This document shows positions 42,433-51,237 of a stretch of DNA of 64,000 nt, piece by piece. How positions within the stretch are numbered: position 1 is the stretch's first letter; each line of letters opens with the position of its first letter. The notes below the pieces were generated by a model. That model was not told the origin of the DNA. It searched no databases and saw only the letters and a list, made by a program, of their open reading frames with translations. The translations under genes and the position numbers were made by a program. This DNA is from Sedimentitalea todarodis (GTDB lineage Bacteria > Pseudomonadota > Alphaproteobacteria > Rhodobacterales > Rhodobacteraceae). The stretch is from assembly GCF_032595355.1 (NCBI RefSeq), contig NZ_JASMWN010000002.1, forward strand, positions 186,001 to 250,000, given 5' to 3'.

Positions 42433-43310
42433 TGCATCCCGCCCCCTCTGTCATTCTCTTCACCGTCATGTCCGGCGCCGGCTTTGGCATGCTCGCGTTC
42501 CTTGGCCTTGGCATGCCCGATGTGACCGGCTGGATCGCGTTCGCCTTCTTTGCCATTGCCTATGTCCTCGCCGTCGGCGGGCTGATGGCATCGACCTTCC
42601 ACCTCGGCCATCCGGAACGCGCCATCAAGGCGTTCAGCCAGTGGCGTACAAGCTGGCTCAGCCGCGAAGGGTGCTGCGCGGTTCTGGCCTTGCTGGTGAT
42701 GGCGATCTACGGGGCCGGGCTTGTGTTTCTTGACACACGATGGAGCGCCCTTGGCCTGGTCGGCGCGCTCGCCAGCGTTCTGGCCGTCTTCACCACCTCG
42801 ATGATCTATGCCCAGCTTCGCACGGTTCCGCGCTGGCACACGCCTCTGACACCCGCCTTGCTGCTGTCACTGTCGATTGCCGGCGGTGCCCTGCTGGCCG
42901 GACAGTCCGATGCCGCCATTGGCCTCCTGGCGCTGGCAGGCGCGGTTCAGATTGCGGCCTGGATCGTCGGCGACAAGGCCTTGTCACGATCCGGCAGCAC
43001 CCTTGCAACCGCGACAGGCCTGGGGGACGCCGGAACGCTCCGTGCGTTTGAGCCACCTCACACCGGCACCAACTATCTGCTGAAGGAGTTCGTTCACCTC
43101 GTCGGGCGCAAACACAGCCTGCAACTCCGTGTGATCTCGCTGCTCCTGATGATCGTGCTGCCGATTGTCCTGCTCGTGCTGCCGTTCAATCACATGTTCG
43201 CGGCTCTGGCGGTCGTGTCGCATCTGATCGGTGCGGCGGTATCCCGTTGGTTGTTCTTCGCCGAGGCCGAACACGTGGTCGGACTATACTACGGCAAGCG
43301 GTCGCCCTGA
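42432..43310 (+). CDS. soeC: Sulfite dehydrogenase membrane anchor subunit (SoeC, DmsC-type)
   Basis: A 292-residue membrane protein of the DmsC family with about eight transmembrane segments (FTVMSGAGFGMLAFLGLGM; WIAFAFFAIAYVLAVGGLMA; ALLVMAIYGAGLVFL). It anchors SoeAB to the inner membrane and hands electrons to quinone. STFHLGHPERAIKAFSQWRT is a conserved DmsC loop, and RWLFFAEAEHVVGLYY ends it. It is coupled to soeB by a one-base overlap. An intergenic repeat with a GC hairpin follows. Confidence 0.9.
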   Translation: MHPAPSVILFTVMSGAGFGMLAFLGLGMPDVTGWIAFAFFAIAYVLAVGGLMASTFHLGHPERAIKAFSQWRTSWLSREGCCAVLALLVMAIYGAGLVFLDTRWSALGLVGALASVLAVFTTSMIYAQLRTVPRWHTPLTPALLLSLSIAGGALLAGQSDAAIGLLALAGAVQIAAWIVGDKALSRSGSTLATATGLGDAGTLRAFEPPHTGTNYLLKEFVHLVGRKHSLQLRVISLLLMIVLPIVLLVLPFNHMFAALAVVSHLIGAAVSRWLFFAEAEHVVGLYYGKRSP

Positions 43311-43318
43311 GCGGCCCT

Positions 43319-43379
43319 TTCATCTTTGTCCCAATACTCCGGGGGAGGCGCCCGCAGGGCGGCGGGGGCCGCGCCCCCA
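43319..43379. repeat. Second copy of the intergenic hairpin repeat
   Basis: The sequence begins TTCATCTTTGTCCCAATACT and continues through a GC-rich hairpin to GGCCGCGCCCCC. Over about 60 bp it differs from the folC/zapE copy (2843-2902) at only a few positions. It too lies between convergent genes (soeC and a glycosyltransferase), but without the left arm of the first inverted repeat. Confidence 0.75.
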
Positions 43380-43511
43380 TTCGCGCCATAACCATCCTCC
43401 GGTCGCCCCGAGCGCGTTTCACGTCCTGCCTGCGTGATCAGATGGCACTTAACGCGTTGAAATCCATAGAGTCAGGCAGCGTTCGGTGATTCAGCCTTGG
43501 CGCGGAACGCC

Positions 43512-45089
43512 TCAATCGGAAAACAGATGGTCCATCTCCACAATCTGCACGGCCTTTTCGCGCGAAATCGACAGAAAGCCCTGTAACGCCGTTGCATTCT
43601 CTTCTTGCGAGAAACGCTCCGACATCTGCGCATAGGTCGAGAACCCGGCATCACGGATACGGTCGCTTTCAAAGTCGATATCGTTGCGGATCGTCGGCAG
43701 CAGGTGCTCAAGCGAGGCCTCGTTCGTCAGATGCCCCAAAAGGCCAACGCGTCGCGCATGCCCGATCAGATAAGCATCCGAGAACTGACAGGAAACCTCC
43801 AGCAAGCGGGTCTGTGACCGATCCTCGTAAAAGTCCTGCATCAATTCGAAACTTGACGGGTCCATGCACACGATCAACCTGTCGGTCTCGAATTGCTCAA
43901 ACAGCAGCCGTGTCAGCGTCCGGCGGTGCCGGGTTCGTTTCTCAAGACTGCCCTCGATCCCGCCCAGATCGGGCAACGGCGTATCCTCTTCGTTGAAAAG
44001 GTACTCAATCGCCGGCAGGTTCGTGACCTTCCGGATACAGTCGAGCAGACGCTTGGCCACATGCCATTTCTTGCAAACGACGATCATCAGTTCCCGCTCG
44101 CGCCCAAGGGTGCTCCCGGTCTCCCAGGCTCGTCGCCCGAACCGCCGCCCGACGCGCCCTTTTTGGGTCAGGAACTCAAAGAGATTGCGCCCTTCGTTAC
44201 TGATCCTGAAGTCCACGTCGCGGGTTGCATACAAGTCTCCCAGACGGGCTTTCAGATCACGTGCCTCCGGGCTGATCTTGCGCGCAAACAGGAAATCCTG
44301 ACCCAGCAGCAGATCATACTGATCATTGTAGAACGTCACCGGCATCCCGTAGTCGGAAAACATCAGAAACGTCAGAGTCCGCGTCTCGATTTCTGTTTCC
44401 GGCACATGGTGGCGGACAAGGGACTGAAAAAAGGTCTCGTCCGGTATCCACGTGGTCCGGAAAAACCGCATCACGTCGGGCCTGTCCTGAATGAACGCCA
44501 GGATAGCCTCGATCGTGCGCCGCCTGAGACACCACCATTGGCTGCCGATCTGGACCTGTATGTCATCGGGAATGCCGCGTTGCAGACCCAACCGTCGCTG
44601 CAGGCCGACCGAGGCATAGAACAGGGCCTTGTTCTTGCGTTCGTTAAAGAAATGCCGGTAGATCAGCCGGTCGTCCTTCATCCCGGTCTTGATCCAGTTG
44701 CTTTGGAAAAAATCAAAGCTCTCGATGTAGTCGGCATCCCGGACGTCCAGAAACTGGTGGATGTACTGTGCCGTCTTGATCGCCATGCAATCCCCGGACA
44801 GCATGTAGAAATGCGTGGCCCGCGGGAACGCCTGTTCGGCCGCCTGAAGGGCATGGAGCGTCGCCTGCACCAGCGACCATTCGCCCCAACCGCATTTGAT
44901 CCGCTTGGCGGCAAAGGTGACGTTTTCATCATCCGCAAGAGCGGATTTGATCCGGTTGAATTCTTCGGCGCCGGCGCGGGCGTCAAAGTGGACCGAGATG
45001 CAATCACCGGCGGCCGTCAGGCGCCGGGCCTGATCAATGATCGCGTCAGGATCCTTGTGGCACAACAGGATATACGCGATTTTTGCCAT
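43512..45089 (-). CDS. Core-2/I-branching-type glycosyltransferase with C-terminal DUF5928-like domain
   Basis: A 525-residue protein without signal peptide. Residues 1-260 resemble the Core-2/xylosyltransferase family (GT14): AYILLCHKDPDAIIDQARRL, THFYMLSGDCMAIKTAQYIH, then GSQWWCLRRRTIEAIL and TWIPDETFFQSLV. Residues 300-525 are a separate domain (MIVVCKKWHVAKRLLDCI, CQFSDAYLIGHARRVGLLG); I recall it as DUF5928 in Rhodobacterales. Its sugar acceptor is unknown, probably a surface polysaccharide. ATG 45089 is preceded by a TTG. It diverges from a sulfotransferase gene, and the two may modify the same glycan. Confidence 0.82.
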   Translation of the reverse strand: MAKIAYILLCHKDPDAIIDQARRLTAAGDCISVHFDARAGAEEFNRIKSALADDENVTFAAKRIKCGWGEWSLVQATLHALQAAEQAFPRATHFYMLSGDCMAIKTAQYIHQFLDVRDADYIESFDFFQSNWIKTGMKDDRLIYRHFFNERKNKALFYASVGLQRRLGLQRGIPDDIQVQIGSQWWCLRRRTIEAILAFIQDRPDVMRFFRTTWIPDETFFQSLVRHHVPETEIETRTLTFLMFSDYGMPVTFYNDQYDLLLGQDFLFARKISPEARDLKARLGDLYATRDVDFRISNEGRNLFEFLTQKGRVGRRFGRRAWETGSTLGRERELMIVVCKKWHVAKRLLDCIRKVTNLPAIEYLFNEEDTPLPDLGGIEGSLEKRTRHRRTLTRLLFEQFETDRLIVCMDPSSFELMQDFYEDRSQTRLLEVSCQFSDAYLIGHARRVGLLGHLTNEASLEHLLPTIRNDIDFESDRIRDAGFSTYAQMSERFSQEENATALQGFLSISREKAVQIVEMDHLFSD

Positions 45090-45232
45090 CAAGCTTGCAC
45101 AGGGTCCGTGTACTCGTTCCGTCTCTAGACTGTTAAAGGTGAAGACGGATTGAATAAACCTGTATTTTTTGCTTTCTTGGCGCGAAAATGTCCGTACTCC
45201 GATCAGGCCAAACGGACCAGAGGAGGCAGTCT

Positions 45233-46051
45233 ATGGGTTTTCCCGGAACATGGATGACCGAAACCGAGAGCATGGTTTATCGTGTCGTGCCCAAATGCGC
45301 CTGCTCGACCATCGGTCAGATCATGTATTACTCGGATCACGGCGAGTATTTTGACGGCGATATCCACGATGCCAAATCCGGCATTCACAAGTGGGCGCTG
45401 GACAACAGCCAGGATGCGATCTCGCGCAATGTCCAGTCACATCAATCATATGCCTTCACCAGCGTGCGCAACCCCTATACGCGCATCCTGAGTTCGTTCT
45501 TTGACAAGATCTGTGGCATCCAGCGCAATGGTAAACGCTATCGCGGCAACCTCGTTCCGATGCTGGCGGCCCGCTATGGCATCGAGTTCGGCGGCGAGGA
45601 CGGCAAGGAAGAGTTCGATCAGATCAGATCCTTTCGCCGGTTCCTCCTGTTCGCCCGCGACACCATCCGCTGGCGGCGCCCGATGGACCCGGACATTCAC
45701 TGGTCGGCCATGTCAGGTCACATTTCGACCTTCATCGTGAATGGCGGCACCTATGACAATATCTTCTGGACCGAACAGTTCGACGAGGGGATGCAGCGTG
45801 TGCTGGACGCCACCGAGACACAGCACAGCATCGATCTGACGGCAATCCCGCGCTTTAACGAGAGCGAAAACCACGGCCCGAAACGCACCCATCCGGTTGC
45901 CGACTATTTCGACGATCTGTCCATGCATCTGGTCTATGAAATCTACAAGCGCGATTTCAACCTGTTCAAATACGACTTCGAAAACCCCGGCAACAAGATG
46001 CCGGTGAGCGAGATCGATCTCGACGAGGTGCATGCCAAGTTGGGCGACTGA
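45233..46051 (+). CDS. Sulfotransferase family protein
   Basis: A 272-residue protein of the carbohydrate sulfotransferase type. YRVVPKCACSTIGQIMYYSD is the 5'-phosphosulfate-binding loop (PKC.CST), and AFTSVRNPYTRILSSFFDKI is the 3'-phosphate motif (RNPY.R..S.F). Both bind PAPS, the sulfate donor. ATG 45233 follows AGGAGG, so an upstream ATG at 45188 is unlikely. The divergent Core-2-type glycosyltransferase suggests a sulfated surface glycan made by the pair. Sulfate made by the neighbouring soeABC could in principle feed PAPS synthesis, but no link is shown. Confidence 0.85.
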   Translation: MGFPGTWMTETESMVYRVVPKCACSTIGQIMYYSDHGEYFDGDIHDAKSGIHKWALDNSQDAISRNVQSHQSYAFTSVRNPYTRILSSFFDKICGIQRNGKRYRGNLVPMLAARYGIEFGGEDGKEEFDQIRSFRRFLLFARDTIRWRRPMDPDIHWSAMSGHISTFIVNGGTYDNIFWTEQFDEGMQRVLDATETQHSIDLTAIPRFNESENHGPKRTHPVADYFDDLSMHLVYEIYKRDFNLFKYDFENPGNKMPVSEIDLDEVHAKLGD

Positions 46052-46091
46052 ACGCCTGGCCTATTGGCATGGCGCTCCCCGTCAATTGGAC

Positions 46092-47237
46092 CTAGCCACC
46101 CAATCGTCTCAGCAGGTCAAGTGAGGGATCGCCTGTAACCGGAACCCCAATGCTGCGCTGATAACCGCTGATTGCGGCCTCGGATTTCGACCCGATCACG
46201 CCATCGGCGCCACCGGTATCAAACCCGGCCAAGGTCAGCCGCCGCTGCATTTCCTTGCGATCTGCGAGCGTCAAGCCGTTCGCATCGGGGCCAAACTGCG
46301 CCTTGAGCGCCGCACCACCCGCGATCCGATCGGCAAGATAGCCCACGCCAAGCGCATAGCTGTCGGAATTGTTATATCGTTTGAGGACAGAAAAGTTCTT
46401 GAAGACGGCAAATTTCGGGCCCGGCACCTGCGGCTGTATCACTGCGGTGGGTGTGCCCGAGGATGCCGCTGCCGATCCGACCTCGCCACCCCAGGTCTGC
46501 CCCCTGACCCAGCCGTTCTTGGCAAGATACGCCGCCGCCGAAGCCAACGCATCCGTGGGATCATCATCCCAGATGTCGCGCCGCCCGTCGCCTGTGAAAT
46601 CAACCGCGAAAGCTAGGTATGAGGTGGGAATGAACTGCGTATGCCCCATCGCCCCGGCCCAGCTTCCGGTCATCTTGTCCGGCGTGGTATCGCCGTTCTG
46701 CAAGATCTTCAGGGCCGCAATCAGCTGGCTCTCGAAAAACGATCCGCGCCGCCCGTCATAGGCCAGTGTCGACAAGGCCGAGACCACTTCCACATTGCCC
46801 CGCCGCGTCCCATAGCGGCTCTCCAGCCCCCAGATCGCGGTGACGATGTACTTGCTCACACCATATTGCGCCTCGATCTGCGACAGGGTCGAATTGTATT
46901 TGCGAACCATAGCCTTGCCATCGGCGACCCGCTCATCGGATGCGGCAATCGCGAGATAGTCTTCAAGTGAACGCTTGTACTCGGGCTGGTTGCGGTCAAG
47001 TTTGATCACTTCAGGCAGATACCCCGCCCCGCGAAAGGCCCGGTCGATGGTGCTCTGGCTGATCCCCTTGGCCGCCGCGCGCTGTTTGAATCCAGCCACC
47101 CAGGCATTGTAGCCCGCATTAGGCACCGTCTGCATCCGCGAAACCGGGGCCGCCGAGGGCCCGGTGCCCGCACCGGAACACCCTGCAAGTGTCGCCGCCG
47201 CCATACCCAGTGTCATAGTCCGTCGCGTGATCCGCAT
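46092..47237 (-). CDS. Lytic murein transglycosylase (MltB family) with peptidoglycan-binding domain
   Basis: A 381-residue lipoprotein. The lipobox LAGC is at residues 17-20 (ATLAGCSG). The MltB-type lysozyme-like domain runs from about 40 to 285; the catalytic Glu is in IWGLESRYGTRRGN, and WAGAMGHTQFIPTSYLAFAVDFTGDGRRDIW is characteristic. Residues about 320-381 form a PG_binding_1 domain (ADRKEMQRRLTLAGFDTGGA). It cuts murein glycan chains to 1,6-anhydro ends in the periplasm. ATG 47237 is chosen because the signal peptide starts there. It diverges from smpB. Confidence 0.93.
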   Translation of the reverse strand: MRITRRTMTLGMAAATLAGCSGAGTGPSAAPVSRMQTVPNAGYNAWVAGFKQRAAAKGISQSTIDRAFRGAGYLPEVIKLDRNQPEYKRSLEDYLAIAASDERVADGKAMVRKYNSTLSQIEAQYGVSKYIVTAIWGLESRYGTRRGNVEVVSALSTLAYDGRRGSFFESQLIAALKILQNGDTTPDKMTGSWAGAMGHTQFIPTSYLAFAVDFTGDGRRDIWDDDPTDALASAAAYLAKNGWVRGQTWGGEVGSAAASSGTPTAVIQPQVPGPKFAVFKNFSVLKRYNNSDSYALGVGYLADRIAGGAALKAQFGPDANGLTLADRKEMQRRLTLAGFDTGGADGVIGSKSEAAISGYQRSIGVPVTGDPSLDLLRRLGG

Positions 47238-47378
47238 CTGTCCTGCCCTCTGCGATTGTTTTTCCAAGCCATACCGCAGCACGGCGCGCAGGCAAACAGC
47301 ACACTGCGTCTTTGGCGAAAAAATGACCATCGCCGCCCATCTTGCGTCCGCAGGTCCGAGCGCCTACATCTGCGCGTC

Positions 47379-47855
47379 ATGGCACAGACAAAATCAGATC
47401 CCAACTACAAGGTGATTGCCGAGAACCGGCGGGCACGCTTTGACTATGCCATCGAGGATGATCTGGAATGCGGCATATTGCTTGAAGGCTCCGAGGTGAA
47501 ATCCCTGCGTGCCAATGGCGGCAATATCGCCGAAAGCTATGCGACGGTCGAGGAAGGCGAATTGTGGTTGGTGAACAGCTATATCGCGCCTTACGGACAG
47601 GCCAAGACATTTCGCCACGAAGAACGGCGGCGGCGCAAGTTGCTGGTCTCGCGTAAGGAACTCAGCAATCTGTGGACAGCGACACAGCGCAAGGGGATGA
47701 CGCTTGTGCCGATCGTGATGTATTTCAATCATCGCGGGTTGGCCAAGCTCAAGATCGGCATCGCCAAGGGCAAGAAGAACCACGACAAGCGCGAAACTCA
47801 GGCCAAGCGCGACTGGTCGCGTCAGAAACAGCGCCTTCTCAAAGACAACCGCTGA
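47379..47855 (+). CDS. smpB: SsrA-binding protein
   Basis: SmpB binds tmRNA and takes it to stalled ribosomes for trans-translation. The 158-residue protein has NRRARFDYAIEDDLECGILL, EGSEVKSLRANGGNIAESYA, RRRKLLVSRKEL and the basic C-terminal tail KGKKNHDKRETQAKRDWSRQ that enters the mRNA channel. Length and motifs are normal. ATG 47379 marks the homology start; longer upstream frames lie in the mltB divergent promoter. The ssrA gene itself is not in the window. Confidence 0.97.
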   Translation: MAQTKSDPNYKVIAENRRARFDYAIEDDLECGILLEGSEVKSLRANGGNIAESYATVEEGELWLVNSYIAPYGQAKTFRHEERRRRKLLVSRKELSNLWTATQRKGMTLVPIVMYFNHRGLAKLKIGIAKGKKNHDKRETQAKRDWSRQKQRLLKDNR

Positions 47856-47874
47856 GCCGGGCAGACGCCAGACA

Positions 47875-48216
47875 TCAGACCAGGGTGAACCCGATCGCCG
47901 TGTTGATGTGACTCTTCAACTCGGACATGACTCCGTTCACCAGTTTCTGAACCGCCGCATCCACCATGACCGTCAGCATCGCCACCGTGGCAATCAGGTT
48001 CCGCCGCGCCATGCGCAGCAATATCCGGGCCGACGTCATGCTAAGCTCGCCCTCTTTGACCGCACTGCCGATTTCGCGAATGCGGCTGGCCAGAACCTTG
48101 AATTCATGCGTTGCGGTGGTCTTGATGTTGTCCCAGTGCGGGCCGGCGATATCCGTGGCCTTCGACACCATTCTGGGGACCAGGATATCGGTGCTCAGTG
48201 CATCCAGATTTACCAT
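47875..48216 (-). CDS. Hypothetical protein
   Basis: A 113-residue, mostly helical protein. Residues 1-60 are amphipathic (TATHEFKVLASRIREIGSAV). A more hydrophobic segment, NLIATVAMLTVMVDAAVQKL, lies near residues 78-97 and could be a peripheral or single membrane helix. I do not recognise a family. ATG 48216 follows AAGGAAC. It comes 22 bp after a lipoprotein gene on the same strand, so the two are probably cotranscribed. It converges on smpB with a 19-bp gap. Confidence 0.7.
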   Translation of the reverse strand: MVNLDALSTDILVPRMVSKATDIAGPHWDNIKTTATHEFKVLASRIREIGSAVKEGELSMTSARILLRMARRNLIATVAMLTVMVDAAVQKLVNGVMSELKSHINTAIGFTLV

Positions 48217-48237
48217 GACAGTTCCTTTCACAAATAC

Positions 48238-48813
48238 CTATTTCTTGGCCTTTTCCGTCGTCAGCGCGATCCGCACCGAGTCATTCAGAAGGTCCCGGGT
48301 GATCGTCGATGTCGGCGGAACCAACCGTCCTTCGATCCGGTGCAAATCCTGCATCGACTTGTGATTGGCCTGCAGCACCCGGAGCGTGATGACCGTGCAA
48401 CTCCCTCGCGCGATCTCGTCTCCGTCGGGAACGAGGTCGCTGCCCAGAACATTGCCCAGATCATTGGCCAGTTCCTCGGTACGCTGGCCAAGCCCTGCAA
48501 GCCCCAGCCGCGACAGTCGGGTCTGACCACAGGTGGCATCCGGTTCGCTCGCCTCGGCCTGAACAACGAGATTCCCAAGGGCTGCATTGGACGCGGCATA
48601 GTAGGCGCTGACCGTTTCGCCCTTGTATGACCCCTTCAGCGACGCGCGGCTGGTCTCCATCGTTGAAATGAAATCCAGTACCTCGACGTGATAGGCGTTC
48701 AGGCCGGTTTCGATCTCCGGATCATAGGCTGGAACAAGCCTCAGATCCGAACACCCGACGACCAAAAGGATGGCGGCAAGAATTCCGCCGATTTTGCCAT
48801 ATTTTTCAATCAT
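48238..48813 (-). CDS. Hypothetical lipoprotein
   Basis: A 191-residue protein with a lipoprotein signal (IGGILAAILLVVGCSD; Cys20 in the lipobox). The mature part is helical (LNAYHVEVLDFISTMETSRA, YYAASNAALGNLVVQAEASE), with Cys in DATCGQTR and GSCTVI that may form a disulfide. I recognise no family; similar small lipoproteins occur in roseobacters. ATG 48813 is used because upstream frames lack a signal peptide. It is followed 22 bp later by another hypothetical gene and diverges from sseA. Confidence 0.75.
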   Translation of the reverse strand: MIEKYGKIGGILAAILLVVGCSDLRLVPAYDPEIETGLNAYHVEVLDFISTMETSRASLKGSYKGETVSAYYAASNAALGNLVVQAEASEPDATCGQTRLSRLGLAGLGQRTEELANDLGNVLGSDLVPDGDEIARGSCTVITLRVLQANHKSMQDLHRIEGRLVPPTSTITRDLLNDSVRIALTTEKAKK

Positions 48814-48979
48814 GGTGCGTACTCCAATGCCCGGAGGGATACCATATTTCCCTGCAATTGTCTGCATTCGGCTTGGCAGCCAGGCACCGGACCGAACGAG
48901 CGATGAACTGCACCCACGGTCTTGCAACGCTGGCATCCGCCGCGTAGCAATGACGCGGACAAACAAGGGGCTGGCAGAC

Positions 48980-49834
48980 ATGCAGGACGATCCGAGAACA
49001 CTGGTTTCCACCGATTGGCTTGCGGCGCATCTCGGGGACCCCGATCTGCGGGTTCTTGATGGGTCGTGGTACCTTCCCGCTGCGGGCCGAGATGCCAAGG
49101 CCGAGTATGACGCGGGGCACATTCCCGGCGCGCGGTTCTTTGACATCGACGAGATCTCCGATCACCGCTCGGAATTGCCCCACATGGTGCCACCGGTGGA
49201 GAAATTCATGTCGCGTCTGCGCGCCATGGGGGTCGGCGACGGGCATCAGGTGGTGGTTTATGATGGCGCCGGGCTGGTTTCCGCCGCGCGCGTCTGGTGG
49301 TTGTTCCGGCTGATGGGCCAGACCAATGTTGCGGTATTGGATGGGGGACTTCCCAATTGGCAAGCCGAAGGCCACCCGATCGAAGACCTGCCACCGGTTG
49401 TCCGCGACCGGCACATGACGGTGCGCGTGCAGAACAACCTCGTGCGTGACGTGACCCAGGTCAGCCAGGCGAGCAAGTTGGGCAATCACGCGATCATCGA
49501 CGCGCGCTCTGCAGGTCGCTTTCGTGGAGACGACCCGGAGCCGCGCGACGGGTTGCGGGGCGGCCATATTCCGGGATCCAGGAACGTTCCGTTCAACACG
49601 CTGTTCAACGACGACGGCACCATGAAGTCGCCCGAGGCCTGCCGCGCAGTCTTTGAGGCCGCTGGCGTTGATCTGAACAAACCGGCCATCACCACCTGTG
49701 GGTCAGGTGTGACCGCCGCCATTCTCAGCCTTGCACTTGAACGCATGGGCAAGGCTGACCATTCGCTTTATGACGGGTCCTGGTCCGAATGGGGTGCCTT
49801 CCCCACCCTGCCCGTCGCAACCGGAGACGCATGA
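48980..49834 (+). CDS. sseA: 3-mercaptopyruvate sulfurtransferase
   Basis: SseA transfers sulfur from 3-mercaptopyruvate to thiols or cyanide in the cytoplasm. The 284-residue protein has two rhodanese domains, the first inactive (DGSWYLPAAGRDAKAEYDAG), the second carrying the active loop TTCGSGVTA with Cys240. CGSGVTA is the mercaptopyruvate form, unlike the CRxGxR/T loop of thiosulfate rhodaneses. ATG 48980 has an AAGGGG site; ATG 48950 upstream does not. Its TGA overlaps the next gene (TGATG), so the two are coupled. Mercaptopyruvate comes from cysteine transamination, which fits an aminotransferase as partner. Confidence 0.93.
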   Translation: MQDDPRTLVSTDWLAAHLGDPDLRVLDGSWYLPAAGRDAKAEYDAGHIPGARFFDIDEISDHRSELPHMVPPVEKFMSRLRAMGVGDGHQVVVYDGAGLVSAARVWWLFRLMGQTNVAVLDGGLPNWQAEGHPIEDLPPVVRDRHMTVRVQNNLVRDVTQVSQASKLGNHAIIDARSAGRFRGDDPEPRDGLRGGHIPGSRNVPFNTLFNDDGTMKSPEACRAVFEAAGVDLNKPAITTCGSGVTAAILSLALERMGKADHSLYDGSWSEWGAFPTLPVATGDA

Positions 49835-51018
49835 TGTTCCAAAACCTCAAAGCCCAGCCAGCCGACAAGATCCTGACGCTGATGCAGGCCTATCGGGATG
49901 ACCCGCGTGACAACAAGATCGACCTTGGCGTCGGTGTCTACAAGAACGCCGAGGGCATCACCCCGGTGATGCGCGCGGTCAAGGCCGCGGAACACCGTCT
50001 CTGGAAAGAACAGGTGACCAAGGCCTATACCGGTCTGGCCGGCGATCCGGCCTATTCCGACGCGATGATCTCTCTGGTGCTGGGCGATGCGGTTGCGCGC
50101 GAAAACGTGGCGGCCGCGGCGACACCCGGCGGCACCGGGGCCTGTCGGCAGGCGTTTGAACTGATCCAGATGGCAAACCCCGACGCACGGGTTTTCGTCT
50201 CGAACCCCACTTGGCCCAACCACCTGTCGATCCTGAGTTATCTCGGCATCGAAACCATCGCCTACCGCTATTTTGACGACGAAACCCGGGCCGTCGATTT
50301 TGGCGGCATGTTGGAAGATCTCGGGGCCGCGCGCGCGGGCGACGTGGTGTTGCTGCACGGGTGTTGTCACAACCCGACAGGGGCCAACCTGAACGCGGTC
50401 GAATGGCAGGCAGTGATTGATCTCTTGAACGAAAAGGGCCTGATCCCGATGGTCGACATCGCCTATCAGGGCTTTGGCGACGGTCTGGAAGAAGACGCCA
50501 CCGCGACGCGGATGGTCGCCTCGCAAGTGCCCGAATGCCTGATCGCCGCAAGCTGTTCCAAGAATTTCGGCATCTACCGCGAACGCACTGGCCTTTTGAT
50601 GGCGGTCAGCCAGGACAGGTCGCAACACGGGTTGAATCAGGGCACGCTCGCGTTTCTGAACCGACAGAACTTTTCCTTTCCGCCCGACCACGGAGCAAGG
50701 CTGGTGACGATGATCCTGTCCGATGATGCGCTGCGCACCGAATGGGCGGCGGAACTGGAAGAGGTCCGCCTGTCCATGCTGGATCTACGCAAGTCACTGG
50801 CGGATGAATTGCAGCGACTGTCCGGGTCTGACCGGTTTGCCTTTCTGGCGCAACACCGCGGCATGTTCTCGCGTCTTGGCACGACTCCCGAGATGGTCGA
50901 GAAACTGCGCGCGGACTACGGTATCTACATGATCGGGGACAGCCGGATGAATATTGCCGGGCTGAACGCGCAAACCGTTCCTGTATTGGCCAAGGCGATC
51001 ATCGACGCCGGGATCTGA
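49834..51018 (+). CDS. Aromatic amino acid aminotransferase (class I/II, TyrB/AspC-like)
   Basis: A 394-residue type I aminotransferase. IDLGVGVYKNAEG is the N-terminal PLP/substrate loop; NPTWPNHLSIL, LHGCCHNPTGANLN, VDIAYQGFGDGL and AASCSKNFGIYRERTG (PLP Lys in SKN) follow, with NIAGLN and Arg of the carboxylate site near the end. The family covers aspartate, tyrosine and phenylalanine aminotransferases. Coupling to sseA suggests it may also transaminate cysteine to 3-mercaptopyruvate. ATG 49831 and 49834 are adjacent in frame; 49834 has the better spacing from GGAG. Confidence 0.92.
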   Translation: MFQNLKAQPADKILTLMQAYRDDPRDNKIDLGVGVYKNAEGITPVMRAVKAAEHRLWKEQVTKAYTGLAGDPAYSDAMISLVLGDAVARENVAAAATPGGTGACRQAFELIQMANPDARVFVSNPTWPNHLSILSYLGIETIAYRYFDDETRAVDFGGMLEDLGAARAGDVVLLHGCCHNPTGANLNAVEWQAVIDLLNEKGLIPMVDIAYQGFGDGLEEDATATRMVASQVPECLIAASCSKNFGIYRERTGLLMAVSQDRSQHGLNQGTLAFLNRQNFSFPPDHGARLVTMILSDDALRTEWAAELEEVRLSMLDLRKSLADELQRLSGSDRFAFLAQHRGMFSRLGTTPEMVEKLRADYGIYMIGDSRMNIAGLNAQTVPVLAKAIIDAGI

Positions 51019-51060
51019 CATCGCAGGATCGGGCGCGAACCACTCCTCGATTGCACACCG

Positions 51061-51082
51061 GGGGCCGTCTTGCGGCCCCTTT
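51061..51082 (+). terminator. Rho-independent terminator after the aminotransferase
   Basis: GGGGCCG and CGGCCCC form a perfect 7-bp stem around TCTTG, followed by TTT. It lies about 40 bp after the aminotransferase stop and before pnp. The remaining gap to pnp shows no gene. Confidence 0.7.
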
Positions 51083-51237
51083 CCATCTGTGCCGAACTGA
51101 TGTATGGCGACGCCATCTGAGACGTTGCGCCCGGACCCCGGCGCTCGGAACGATACTTGATGGGGTCGGCGGCAATGGGGCCGCTATGCAAACGGGAGAC
51201 CCGGAGGGCCGGGAGTGCTCCCTTAAGGAAACGATAT

